Source: Streptomyces ochraceiscleroticus
GTDB lineage: Bacteria > Actinomycetota > Actinomycetes > Streptomycetales > Streptomycetaceae
Direction of reading: 5' to 3'
Assembly: GCF_000720485.1 (NCBI RefSeq)
Contig: NZ_JOAX01000025.1
Span: 1 to 64,000 of the forward strand
DNA length: 64,000 bases
Positions 25,982-33,184 of this stretch are shown piece by piece. Numbering within the stretch: position 1 is the stretch's first letter; each line of letters begins with the position of its first letter. Below the pieces are notes generated by a model. The model searched no databases. It was not told where the DNA came from and was given only the letters and a program-made list of their open reading frames with translations. Both the position numbers and the translations under genes were made by a program.

Positions 25982-28577
25982 GATCGAGATCGGCACGTGG
26001 GCCGCCGCGGCCGTCAAATGGCTGCAGTCGAACGTCGACTGGCTCTTCGGCTTCATCACGCACGTGCTCAACGCCGTGTACGGCTTCTTCCACATGGTGC
26101 TCGCCGCGCCGGAGCCGCTGTTCCTCGCGGGCATCCTCGCGGTGCTCGCCTGGTGGCTGCGCGGCTTCCTCGCCGCGGCGCTCACCTTCCTCGGTTTCGC
26201 ACTGATCGACTCGATCGAACAGTGGGACACGACCATGGAGAGTCTCTCCCTGGTCCTGGTGGCCTGCCTGGTCATCGTGGTCATCTCGGTGCCGCTGGGC
26301 ATCTGGGCCGCCCGCAACCGCGCGGTCAGCGGCGCGGTGCGCCCGGTGCTGGACCTGATGCAGACGATGCCGGCGATGGTCTACCTCATCCCGGGCATCC
26401 TCTTCTTCGGCCTCGGCGTGGTCCCCGGCATCGTGGCGACCATCGTCTTCGCCATGCCGCCCGCCGTCCGCATGACCGAGCTGGGCATCCGGCAGGTCGA
26501 CGCGGAGCTGGTGGAGGCGGCCGACGCCTTCGGCACGCACCCGCGCCGCACGCTCTTCCGCGTGCAGATCCCGCTCGCGCTGCCCACGATCATGGCCGGT
26601 ATCAACCAGGTCATCATGCTGGCGCTGTCCATGGTCGTCATCGCCGGCATGGTCGGCGGCGGCGGTCTGGGCTCCTCCGTCTACGACGCGATCAGCTCCG
26701 TCGACGTGGGCCTGGGCACCGAGGCCGGTCTCGCGGTGGTCATCCTCGCGATGTACCTGGACCGCATGACCGGCGCCCTGAACCAGCGGGTCTCGCCGCT
26801 CGGCCGGCGCGCGCTGGCCAAGGCGCAGGCCGCGCTCGGCGGCCTGAAGTTCCTGCAGTGGCGCCCGGCGACCTCGCTCGCGATGACCGGTGTGGTCGTG
26901 CTCGCGCTGGCCGCCGGCGGCATGAACGCCTTCGGCAGCAAGGGCAGCGACGCCGCCGCGGGCATCGGTGACGGCCGTCAGATCAACCTCGGCTACGTCA
27001 ACTGGGACGAGGGCAAGGCCACCACGTACCTGTGGAAGGAGCTGCTGGAGCAGCGCGGCTTCAAGCCCAAGGCGCAGGCCCTGGAGGCCGGCGCGCTCTA
27101 CACGGGCCAGGCCCAGGGCGACATCGACGTGCAGACCAACTCCTGGCTGCCGGTGACGCACGAGTCGTACTGGAAGAAGTACAAGGACAAGCTCGAGGAC
27201 TACGGCGCCTGGTACGACAAGACCTCGCTGGAGATCGCCGTCCCGTCCTACGTCAAGGGCGTGAAGACGCTCGACGACCTCAAGGGCAAGGGCAAGGAGT
27301 TCGGCGGCAAGATCGTCGGCATCGAGCCGGGCGCCGGCGAGATGAAGATCGTCAAGGACAAGGTCCTCAAGGACTACGGCCTGGACGGCGAGTACAAGCT
27401 CCAGCAGTCCAGCACCTCCTCGATGCTGGCCGAGCTGGACCGTTCCATCAAGGCCAAGAAGCCGGTCGCGGTGACCCTGTGGTCCCCGCACTGGGCCTAC
27501 AGCAAGCACAAGCTGACCAAGCTCAAGGACCCCAAGGGCTCCTTCGGCTCCGGTGACGGCATCCACGCGCTGGGCCGCAAGGGCTTCGCCAAGGACGAGC
27601 CGCAGGTCGCCTCGTGGATGAAGAACTTCCACCTGGACGAGAAGCAGCTCACCAGCCTGGAAGCGGCGATCCAGGACGCCGGCAAGGGGCACGAGCAGGA
27701 CGGTGTCCGCGCCTGGCTGAAGAAGAACCCGGGCATGGCCGACAAGCTGGCCCCCGCGGCGGGTTCGTACGCCAAGGGCAAGGACGCGGGCGCCGCGCCG
27801 AACATCGGCTACCCGTCCTGGGACGAGGGCATCGCCACCTCGTTCCTGTGGAAGTACGTCCTGGAGCAGCGCGGCTACAAGCCGAAGATGCGCAACCTCG
27901 ACGTGGGTCCGATGTGGACCGGGCTGTCCACCGGCCAGGTCGACGTCGAGATGGACGCCTGGCTGCCGGTCGCGCAGAAGCAGTACTGGGACAAGTACAA
28001 GAAGGATCTTGTCGACCTCGGTGCGTGGTACGACAAGACGTCCCTGGAGATCGCGGTGCCTTCCTATGTGAAGGGCGTGAAGACCATGGACGATCTGCGC
28101 AAGCACAAGGACGAGTTCAAGGGCAAGATCATCGGCATCGAGCCGGGCACCGGTGAGATGAAGCGCCTGAAGAGCAAGGTCCTGCCCGCGTACGGCCTGC
28201 AGAACATGAAGGTCACCGAGGCCGGTACCAGCGCCATGCTCGCCGAGCTGGAGCGGGCGATCGGCAAGAAGGAGCCGATCGCGGTCGTCCTGTGGTCGCC
28301 GCACTGGGCGTACGACAAGTACCCCCTGACCAAGCTGAAGGACCCGAAGGGCACCTGGGGCGCCAACAACCAGATCAAGACGGTCGCGAACAAGAGCTTC
28401 CCGAAGAAGTACGGGGAGTTCAACGACTGGCTGAAGAACTGGCACATGAAGCCCGACGAGCTGGCGAGCCTGGAGGCGGCCATCAACGAGGCGGGCACCG
28501 GCCACGAGGAAGAAGGCGTCAAGAAGTGGGTCGACGCGCACCCGGGCATCGTCGATGAGATGGCCCCGGTGAAGTGA
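25974..28577 (+). CDS. Glycine betaine permease fused to two tandem substrate-binding domains
   Basis: 867 aa. Membrane subunit of the importer with two OpuAC-type receptors on one chain. Seen: membrane domain (about 20-320) with the EAA loop EAADAFGTHPRRTLFRVQIPLALPTIMAG (about 180-200), a last helix near 305-322, then receptor 1 (about 333-595) and receptor 2 (about 605-867). Both contain WDEG..T..LWK..LEQRG, a shared WYDKTSLEIAVPSYVKG block at 413 and 685 (offset 272 residues), LWSPHWAY and GHE. The receptors face outside. GTG 25974 overlaps the ATPase stop. A long terminator follows. Confidence 0.92.
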   Translation: MPRIEIGTWAAAAVKWLQSNVDWLFGFITHVLNAVYGFFHMVLAAPEPLFLAGILAVLAWWLRGFLAAALTFLGFALIDSIEQWDTTMESLSLVLVACLVIVVISVPLGIWAARNRAVSGAVRPVLDLMQTMPAMVYLIPGILFFGLGVVPGIVATIVFAMPPAVRMTELGIRQVDAELVEAADAFGTHPRRTLFRVQIPLALPTIMAGINQVIMLALSMVVIAGMVGGGGLGSSVYDAISSVDVGLGTEAGLAVVILAMYLDRMTGALNQRVSPLGRRALAKAQAALGGLKFLQWRPATSLAMTGVVVLALAAGGMNAFGSKGSDAAAGIGDGRQINLGYVNWDEGKATTYLWKELLEQRGFKPKAQALEAGALYTGQAQGDIDVQTNSWLPVTHESYWKKYKDKLEDYGAWYDKTSLEIAVPSYVKGVKTLDDLKGKGKEFGGKIVGIEPGAGEMKIVKDKVLKDYGLDGEYKLQQSSTSSMLAELDRSIKAKKPVAVTLWSPHWAYSKHKLTKLKDPKGSFGSGDGIHALGRKGFAKDEPQVASWMKNFHLDEKQLTSLEAAIQDAGKGHEQDGVRAWLKKNPGMADKLAPAAGSYAKGKDAGAAPNIGYPSWDEGIATSFLWKYVLEQRGYKPKMRNLDVGPMWTGLSTGQVDVEMDAWLPVAQKQYWDKYKKDLVDLGAWYDKTSLEIAVPSYVKGVKTMDDLRKHKDEFKGKIIGIEPGTGEMKRLKSKVLPAYGLQNMKVTEAGTSAMLAELERAIGKKEPIAVVLWSPHWAYDKYPLTKLKDPKGTWGANNQIKTVANKSFPKKYGEFNDWLKNWHMKPDELASLEAAINEAGTGHEEEGVKKWVDAHPGIVDEMAPVK

Positions 28578-28618
28578 CACACATGATGCCGCACCGGTCC
28601 TGACCGGTCGTCTTCCAG

Positions 28619-28657
28619 GACGGGCCCCGCCACCGCACTCCGGTGGCGGGGCCCGTC
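28619..28657 (+). terminator. Terminator of the betaine importer operon
   Basis: A perfect 17-bp stem (28619-28635 with 28641-28657, beginning GACGGGCCCC) and a 5-base loop, 41 bases after the permease stop. Confidence 0.85.
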
Positions 28658-28707
28658 CGCGTGCCAGCAGGCCCTGCCGTCGTGGCAATAGCCCCTGCCG
28701 TGGGGCC

Positions 28708-28713
28708 TACTGT
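28708..28713 (+). promoter_or_regulatory. Leaderless -10 box
   Basis: TACTGT ends 6 bases before ATG 28720. The intervening GGAGCG could be read as a Shine-Dalgarno but is too close to the start codon. Confidence 0.4.
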
Positions 28714-28719
28714 GGAGCG

Positions 28720-29457
28720 ATGACCTCTCACGCTGCCGTACGCAAGGTGGTCTCGCTCGTCCCGTCCCTGACCGAGGCGGTCGCCGCCACCGCGCCGGAG
28801 CTGCTGGCCGGCGTCACGGACTGGTGCAGCCACCCCGCCGGCCTGGACGTGCCGCGCATCGGCGGCACGAAGAACCCCGACACCGCGCGGATCGCGGCCC
28901 TCGCCCCCGACCTCGTGATCGCCAACGAGGAGGAGAACCGCCCGGCCGACCTCGCCGCGCTGCGTGCCGCGGGCCTGAACGTGCTGGTCACCGAGGTCCG
29001 CGACCTGCCGCAGGCGTTCCGCGAACTGGACCGCGTCCTCGTGCGTGGCTGCGGGCTGGCCCGCCCCGGCTGGCTGGACGCGGCGGAGGCGGCCTGGCGG
29101 GAGGTACCGGCGTACGCCCCGGACCTGGCCGCCGTGGTGCCCATCTGGCGGCGGCCGTGGATGGTGCTCGGCCGGGCCACCTTCGCGGGCGACCTGCTGG
29201 CCCGGCTGGGCGTGCGGAACCTGTACGCGGACCATGCCGAGCGCTACCCGAAGATCCCCCTGGAACAGCTGAACAACCGCGGCGCCGACCTCGTCGTCCT
29301 TCCCGACGAGCCGTACCGCTTCGCCGCCGACGACGGGCCCGAGTCCTTCCCCGGACTGCCCGCCGCGCTGGTCAGCGGGCGCCATCTCACCTGGTACGGG
29401 CCGTCGTTGGCGGAGGCGCCCGCCGTGCTGCGGGCGGCGCTGGAGGCGGCGGCATAG
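28720..29457 (+). CDS. BtuF-like helical-backbone metal receptor without signal peptide
   Basis: 245 aa. Belongs to the class III periplasmic-binding fold (cobalamin/haem/siderophore receptors): VVSLVPSLTEAVAA, IGGTKNPDTARIAALAPDLVIANEEENR and VLPDEPYRF are typical. Members are normally secreted and lipid-anchored; this one starts directly with the first beta strand, so it should be cytoplasmic. No permease or ATPase is adjacent. It has a leaderless promoter and a terminator of its own, so it is a single-gene unit. A cytoplasmic role in metal-cofactor or corrinoid handling is possible, but no ligand can be assigned from sequence. Confidence 0.8.
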   Translation: MTSHAAVRKVVSLVPSLTEAVAATAPELLAGVTDWCSHPAGLDVPRIGGTKNPDTARIAALAPDLVIANEEENRPADLAALRAAGLNVLVTEVRDLPQAFRELDRVLVRGCGLARPGWLDAAEAAWREVPAYAPDLAAVVPIWRRPWMVLGRATFAGDLLARLGVRNLYADHAERYPKIPLEQLNNRGADLVVLPDEPYRFAADDGPESFPGLPAALVSGRHLTWYGPSLAEAPAVLRAALEAAA

Positions 29458-29462
29458 CCGAA

Positions 29463-29500
29463 CGGCGGTGCACCGGGGGCCGTGGGCCGGTGCACCGCCG
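29463..29500. terminator. Bidirectional terminator
   Basis: Perfect 14-bp stem CGGCGGTGCACCGG (29463-29476) with CCGGTGCACCGCCG (29487-29500), loop of 10 bases, between convergent genes. Confidence 0.8.
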
Positions 29501-29553
29501 GTCTTGGAGCCGGTCATGGACCGGGTCTCGGAGCGGGGCTCGGACGGTGGTTC

Positions 29554-30696
29554 TCAGGCGGCCTTCGGGGCCGGGGCCGAGGCGGGCGGCGCGAGGAGCG
29601 TGCCGCGGAAGAGGCCGCGCGCGGTGTACACGAAGGCCGTCACCCAGCCCGCCACCAGGAGCAGGTACAGCCCGACGGTGAGCCAGTCGTACAGGGCCAG
29701 TCCGGTGTGCCCTGCCAGCCCGGCCGCGCCGGTGACGCAGGTGCCGACGGGGAAGGTGAAGGCCCACCACGTCATCGAGAAGCGCATCCCGCTGCGGAAG
29801 GCGCGGACCACCATCGCGGCGGACAGCCCCAGCCACAGCAGCGCGAACCCCATGACCGGCACGCCGTACAGCACGGAGAAGGCGGTCATCGCGTCGGCGT
29901 AGGAGGAGCCGGCGGCGGGCGCGGCGTTGGCGAGGTTGCTCACCGCGGTGGTGGACTGGCCGAGCGGGCCGAGTACGAGGATCAGCGCGGGGGTCGCGGC
30001 GAGCGGCAGCGGCCCGTGGTGGATCAGCCGCGAGACCACCAGCGGCAGCATCGCGAGCACGGTCAGCAGGGACAGGCCGAACATGCCGTAACAGCCGAGC
30101 AGCATCGCATCGCGCCACTGGCCGGCGGGCAGGTGCGGGATCAGGCCGGGGCCGATGGCCGCGGAGACCATCGGGGCGACGATCGGCAGCAGCCAGGCGG
30201 GGGAGGCCGTCCCCGCGTCGATCCGGTGCCGGGTCACCATCAGGTACGGGATGGCCGCCGCGGCGACCAGGCCGGTCACGGTCCCCGCGATCCACAGCAC
30301 GCCGTCGACCGCCGCGGCCGCCGACACGCCGATCACGTCCTTGCCGACGGCGAGCGTGCCGCCGCCGACCGCCAGCATGGCCATCGCCAGACAGCCGTAG
30401 AACGGCGCCACCATCGGGTCGAGCAGATGCGCCCTGGCCTGGTCGGTGTGGCGGATCCAGTGCGCGGCGCGGGCGGCGAGCAGGACGACCAGCATGACGG
30501 CCGACAGCGCCCAGACGACCTCGTACACGGTGTGCAGCACGCCCGTCCGCACCGGGAGCGTGGCACCGGCGTTGGCGATGATCGCCGTGCCCATGACGGC
30601 GGCGTACCAGTTGGGGCCGAGGTGCCGTACCGAGCCGCGGGTGCGGCCTCGGGGGCCCGTCACGGGGCGGGAGCGGGGTTGCGCGAGGGTAGCCAT
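29554..30696 (-). CDS. TDT-family transporter (TehA/C4-dicarboxylate type)
   Basis: 380 aa integral membrane protein, about ten helices. The tellurite-resistance/dicarboxylate transporter family includes TehA, Mae1 and SLAC1 anion channels. Seen: NWYAAVMGTAIIANAGATLP at the start of helix 1 and MRFSMTWWAFTFPVGTC in helix 9, both family hallmarks. ATG 30696 has CTGGAGG almost touching it, so a slightly later start is possible. Divergent from a LysR regulator with two small palindromes between, which suggests ligand-controlled expression. The substrate may be an organic acid or sulfite; not determinable here. Confidence 0.85.
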   Translation of the reverse strand: MATLAQPRSRPVTGPRGRTRGSVRHLGPNWYAAVMGTAIIANAGATLPVRTGVLHTVYEVVWALSAVMLVVLLAARAAHWIRHTDQARAHLLDPMVAPFYGCLAMAMLAVGGGTLAVGKDVIGVSAAAAVDGVLWIAGTVTGLVAAAAIPYLMVTRHRIDAGTASPAWLLPIVAPMVSAAIGPGLIPHLPAGQWRDAMLLGCYGMFGLSLLTVLAMLPLVVSRLIHHGPLPLAATPALILVLGPLGQSTTAVSNLANAAPAAGSSYADAMTAFSVLYGVPVMGFALLWLGLSAAMVVRAFRSGMRFSMTWWAFTFPVGTCVTGAAGLAGHTGLALYDWLTVGLYLLLVAGWVTAFVYTARGLFRGTLLAPPASAPAPKAA

Positions 30697-30733
30697 GCCT
30701 CCAGAGTTCCTTCGCGCGCCTGCCCCCACCAGG

Positions 30734-30756
30734 GACATCATGTCTATGAGGGCATA
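30734..30756. promoter_or_regulatory. Paired palindromes in the lysR/TDT promoter region
   Basis: GACATCATGTC (30734-30744, perfect with one central base) is directly followed by TATGAGGGCATA (30745-30756, TATG/CATA arms). The second overlaps the lysR -10 box TAACCT (30755-30760), which lies 6 bases before ATG 30767. This is a good candidate for LysR autorepression and activation of the divergent gene. Confidence 0.5.
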
Positions 30757-30766
30757 ACCTGGATTT

Positions 30767-31726
30767 ATGAGTGAAGCGGAGCGGGCACACGGGAACGGCA
30801 CGCCGGACGGGGCGCACGACGGCCGACTGGCATATCGCGTACCGGATCTGGCCGCGCTGGAACTGCTGCTCGCCGTGGCGCGGCTGGGCAGCCTGGGCCG
30901 GGCCGCCAAGGAGCTGGGCATCTCCCAGCCCGCGGCCAGCAGCCGCATCCGTTCCATGGAGCGGCAGTTGGGCGTCGGCCTGGTGGAGCGCTCGCCGCGC
31001 GGCTCCCGCCTGACCGACGCGGGCGCGCTCGTCACGGACTGGGCGCGACGGATCGTGGAGGCGGCCGAGGCGTTCGACGCGGGCGCGCAGGCGCTGCGGG
31101 GCCGGCGGGACTCCCGGCTGCGGGTCACCGCGAGCATGACCATCGCCGAGTACCTGCTGCCCGGCTGGCTGATCGCGCTGCGCACCCAGCGCCCGGACAC
31201 CGCGGTGTCGCTCTTCGCGGGCAACTCCGCGGTGGTCGCGGAGCGCGTCCTCTCCGGCGAGGCCGACCTCGGCTTCGTCGAGGGCCTGGACATACCGCCC
31301 GGCCTGGACGGCGCGGTCATCGCCCACGACCGCCTGGTGGTCGTGGCCGCCCCCTCCCACCCCTGGTCCCGCCGCCGCACCCCCCTCACCGCCCGCGAAC
31401 TGGCGGCCACCCCCCTGATCCTCCGCGAGCACGGATCGGGCACCCGCCAGGTCCTGGACGCGGCCCTCGCGGTATGCGGTCCCCTCGCGCCGCCACTACT
31501 CGAACTGGCCTCGACGACCGCGGTGAAGGCCGCAGCGGTCAGCGGCGCGGGCCCGTCGGTCCTCAGCGAACTCGTGGTGGGCGAGGAACTGGCGGCACGA
31601 CGGCTGGTGGAGGTTCCGGTACCGGGAATCCGCCTGGGCCGGGATCTACGGGCGGTGTGGCCGGCGGGGCAGCGGCCCACGGGGCCGGCGCGGGAGTTGT
31701 TGGGGCTTACCCGGAAGGTGGGCTGA
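30767..31726 (+). CDS. LysR-family regulator
   Basis: 319 aa. Seen: the N-terminal helix-turn-helix LAALELLLAVARLGSLGRAAKELGISQPAASSRIRSMERQLGVGLVERSPRGSRLTDAG (about 27-85), then the ligand-binding domain (LRVTASMTIAEYLLPGWL, SGEADLGFVEG, GSGTRQVLDAAL). ATG 30767 follows a -10 box without leader. It is divergent from the TDT transporter, which it probably controls. A tRNA 3'-half fragment begins within 15 bases of its stop, so the gene end borders a possible integration site. Confidence 0.88.
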   Translation: MSEAERAHGNGTPDGAHDGRLAYRVPDLAALELLLAVARLGSLGRAAKELGISQPAASSRIRSMERQLGVGLVERSPRGSRLTDAGALVTDWARRIVEAAEAFDAGAQALRGRRDSRLRVTASMTIAEYLLPGWLIALRTQRPDTAVSLFAGNSAVVAERVLSGEADLGFVEGLDIPPGLDGAVIAHDRLVVVAAPSHPWSRRRTPLTARELAATPLILREHGSGTRQVLDAALAVCGPLAPPLLELASTTAVKAAAVSGAGPSVLSELVVGEELAARRLVEVPVPGIRLGRDLRAVWPAGQRPTGPARELLGLTRKVG

Positions 31727-31736
31727 CGCCTTCTGT

Positions 31737-31787
31737 GGAGCGCTGCTCCGGAAAGCGAAGGCCGTCGGTTCGAATCCGAGAGGAAAG
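31737..31787 (+). pseudogene. tRNA 3'-half fragment (anticodon arm, variable loop, T arm)
   Basis: Seen: GGAGC like a D-stem 3' strand; CGCTG-CTCCGGA-AAGCG (31741-31757), an anticodon arm with one mismatch and a CCG anticodon (arginine); a short variable segment; and a T arm TCGG-TTCGAAT-CCGA (31765-31779) with consensus loop. The 5' half is replaced by the end of the LysR gene, so it is not a functional tRNA. Such 3' halves are typical left-overs of tRNA-targeted integration. The reading is from consensus only. Confidence 0.45.
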
Positions 31788-31813
31788 GCCGTTCGTGGGC
31801 ACGCGGGCCTGGC

Positions 31814-32458
31814 TCAGGTGGAGACAGGAGTGCGGGACAGGGCGGTGCGCAGCGCGAAGACGCCGAGCAGGCCGCCTGCCGTGAACCGCTGGGCGGTCAT
31901 GACGCGGGGCCGGGCGGCCAGAAATCCGGACACCCGTGCCGCGCCCAGCATGATCAGAGCGTTCACGGAGATCCCCACGATGATCTGCACACCACCGAGC
32001 TGGAGCAGTTGCCCCCAGGCCGGGCCTGCCTGCGGGTCCAGGAACTGGGGCAGCAGGGCGGCATACATAAGAGCGATCTTGGGGTTGAGCAGGTTGGTCA
32101 GCAGCCCCATCGAGAACAGGCGGGCATCGGAGACCGGAGGCAGGTCCTGGGCCGGGGTGAAGGGCGAGCGGCCGCCGGGCTTGAGCATGCCCCAGGCGAG
32201 GTAGGCCAGGTAGGCGGCCCCGGCGAGCTTGACCACCGTGAACGCCAGCGGCACGGCGGCGAACAACGCGGACAGGCCCGCAGCCGCGGCCAGCAGATAG
32301 CACACGAAACCCACGGCGGTCCCGCTGAGGCTGACCAGGCCCGCCCTGCGGCCCTGGGTGATCGCGCGGGAGGCGAGATGGATCATGTTCGGCCCCGGAG
32401 TCAGGGCCATGCCCAGTTCGACCAGGGCCACTCCTCCGACTGCGGTCAGAGTGATCAC
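31814..32458 (-). CDS. LysE/RhtB-family amino-acid exporter
   Basis: 214 aa, six membrane helices. Exports amino acids or related molecules. Seen: the family motif ALTPGPNMIHLASRAITQGRRAGLVSLSGTAVGF (about 18-50), AAYLAYLAWGMLK and NLLNPKIALMYAALLPQFLDP. GTG 32458 has a perfect CCAGGAGG ribosome binding site 7 bases upstream. A 17-bp palindrome with GGTACC centre lies 24-40 bases upstream and is a likely operator. There is no adjacent regulator, so its controller may be encoded elsewhere. The gene flanks the tRNA fragment and may belong to acquired DNA. Confidence 0.88.
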   Translation of the reverse strand: MITLTAVGGVALVELGMALTPGPNMIHLASRAITQGRRAGLVSLSGTAVGFVCYLLAAAAGLSALFAAVPLAFTVVKLAGAAYLAYLAWGMLKPGGRSPFTPAQDLPPVSDARLFSMGLLTNLLNPKIALMYAALLPQFLDPQAGPAWGQLLQLGGVQIIVGISVNALIMLGAARVSGFLAARPRVMTAQRFTAGGLLGVFALRTALSRTPVST

Positions 32459-32481
32459 CGGTCAACCTCCTGGTTTTTCGT

Positions 32482-32498
32482 CGGGTACCCGGTACCCG
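32482..32498. promoter_or_regulatory. 17-bp perfect palindrome upstream of lysE-type gene
   Basis: CGGGTACCCGGTACCCG: 8-bp arms CGGGTACC and GGTACCCG around one central C. It is 24 bases upstream of the GTG at 32458, where a repressor would block the promoter or early elongation. Confidence 0.6.
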
Positions 32499-32681
32499 GA
32501 GTGGGGAGTCGCCCGGCTGCTACGGACGGCTGCGACGCATCAGCAGTGCCTGCCTCGCCTGATGCAGGATACGGCCCTGCCGCTTGGTAACTTCATGCAC
32601 CCCTGCCCCCATGCCCAGCCCGCCGACGACATCAACGGCAGTCGACACCTCCGTCTCAGTTCCCGGCTCATCCAGCGCCGT

Positions 32682-32996
32682 TCATGGCCGTTCAGGCGAG
32701 GCCGAAGGTTCAAGCAGGGGTTCGTGACGGTGCCAGATGAGGTAGCGATCCTCCCTGCGTAGTTCCGCGGAGCCCCACTCGGCTCTCATGACTCCTCGTT
32801 CCATCGAACAGGCGTAGGCGACGAGGACGAGGCGTACATCTTCGGGGAGGAGACCGAGGTCCGGGTGGACCTCGGTGTCGTCCAGGTCCTCCAGGCCGAG
32901 GTCGAACGCTTGCTGCATGGGTTCCGGCCCATGGCGGCGGATGAGGTCTGCACGTAATCCCGTCGCGCTTCTGAGGCGGGCGGCCGTGACGGGCAC
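32682..32996 (-). CDS. Hypothetical protein
   Basis: 104 aa, family not recognised. Seen: a likely globular stretch LRSATGLRADLIRRHGPEPMQQAFDLGLEDLDDTEVHPDLGLLPEDVRLVLVAYACSMERG, acidic in the middle, with a Trp/His/Pro-rich end and no membrane segment. GTG 32996 is chosen because AAGAAGGA precedes it and the 64 upstream in-frame residues (to TTG 33188, which overlaps the stop of the ATPase gene) are Arg/Cys-rich and look non-coding. If the longer start were real, it would be translationally coupled to the STAND ATPase. The 223 bases on its left hold only the lysE-type promoter palindrome. Confidence 0.4.
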   Translation of the reverse strand: MPVTAARLRSATGLRADLIRRHGPEPMQQAFDLGLEDLDDTEVHPDLGLLPEDVRLVLVAYACSMERGVMRAEWGSAELRREDRYLIWHRHEPLLEPSASPERP

Positions 32997-33184
32997 GTCC
33001 TTCTTCGCGTAGCGGATGGGATAGAGGCCTCTCCCCGTGCGGCGCCGGAGCGCCCAGCAGCACCGACTCAAACCGTGCGCGGTGCCTGTGACTTGGGCAA
33101 GGGCGCATCGAGGGCGCAGGCGGAGCATGCAGGGCATGCTGACATCGACAGTGGTGAACGATCGCGTCCGACGTCGCTCCAGGA

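Noticed and set aside
31737..31787. Functional tRNA-Arg gene
   Set aside because: The 5' acceptor strand and D arm are missing; the preceding bases are the end of the lysR gene.
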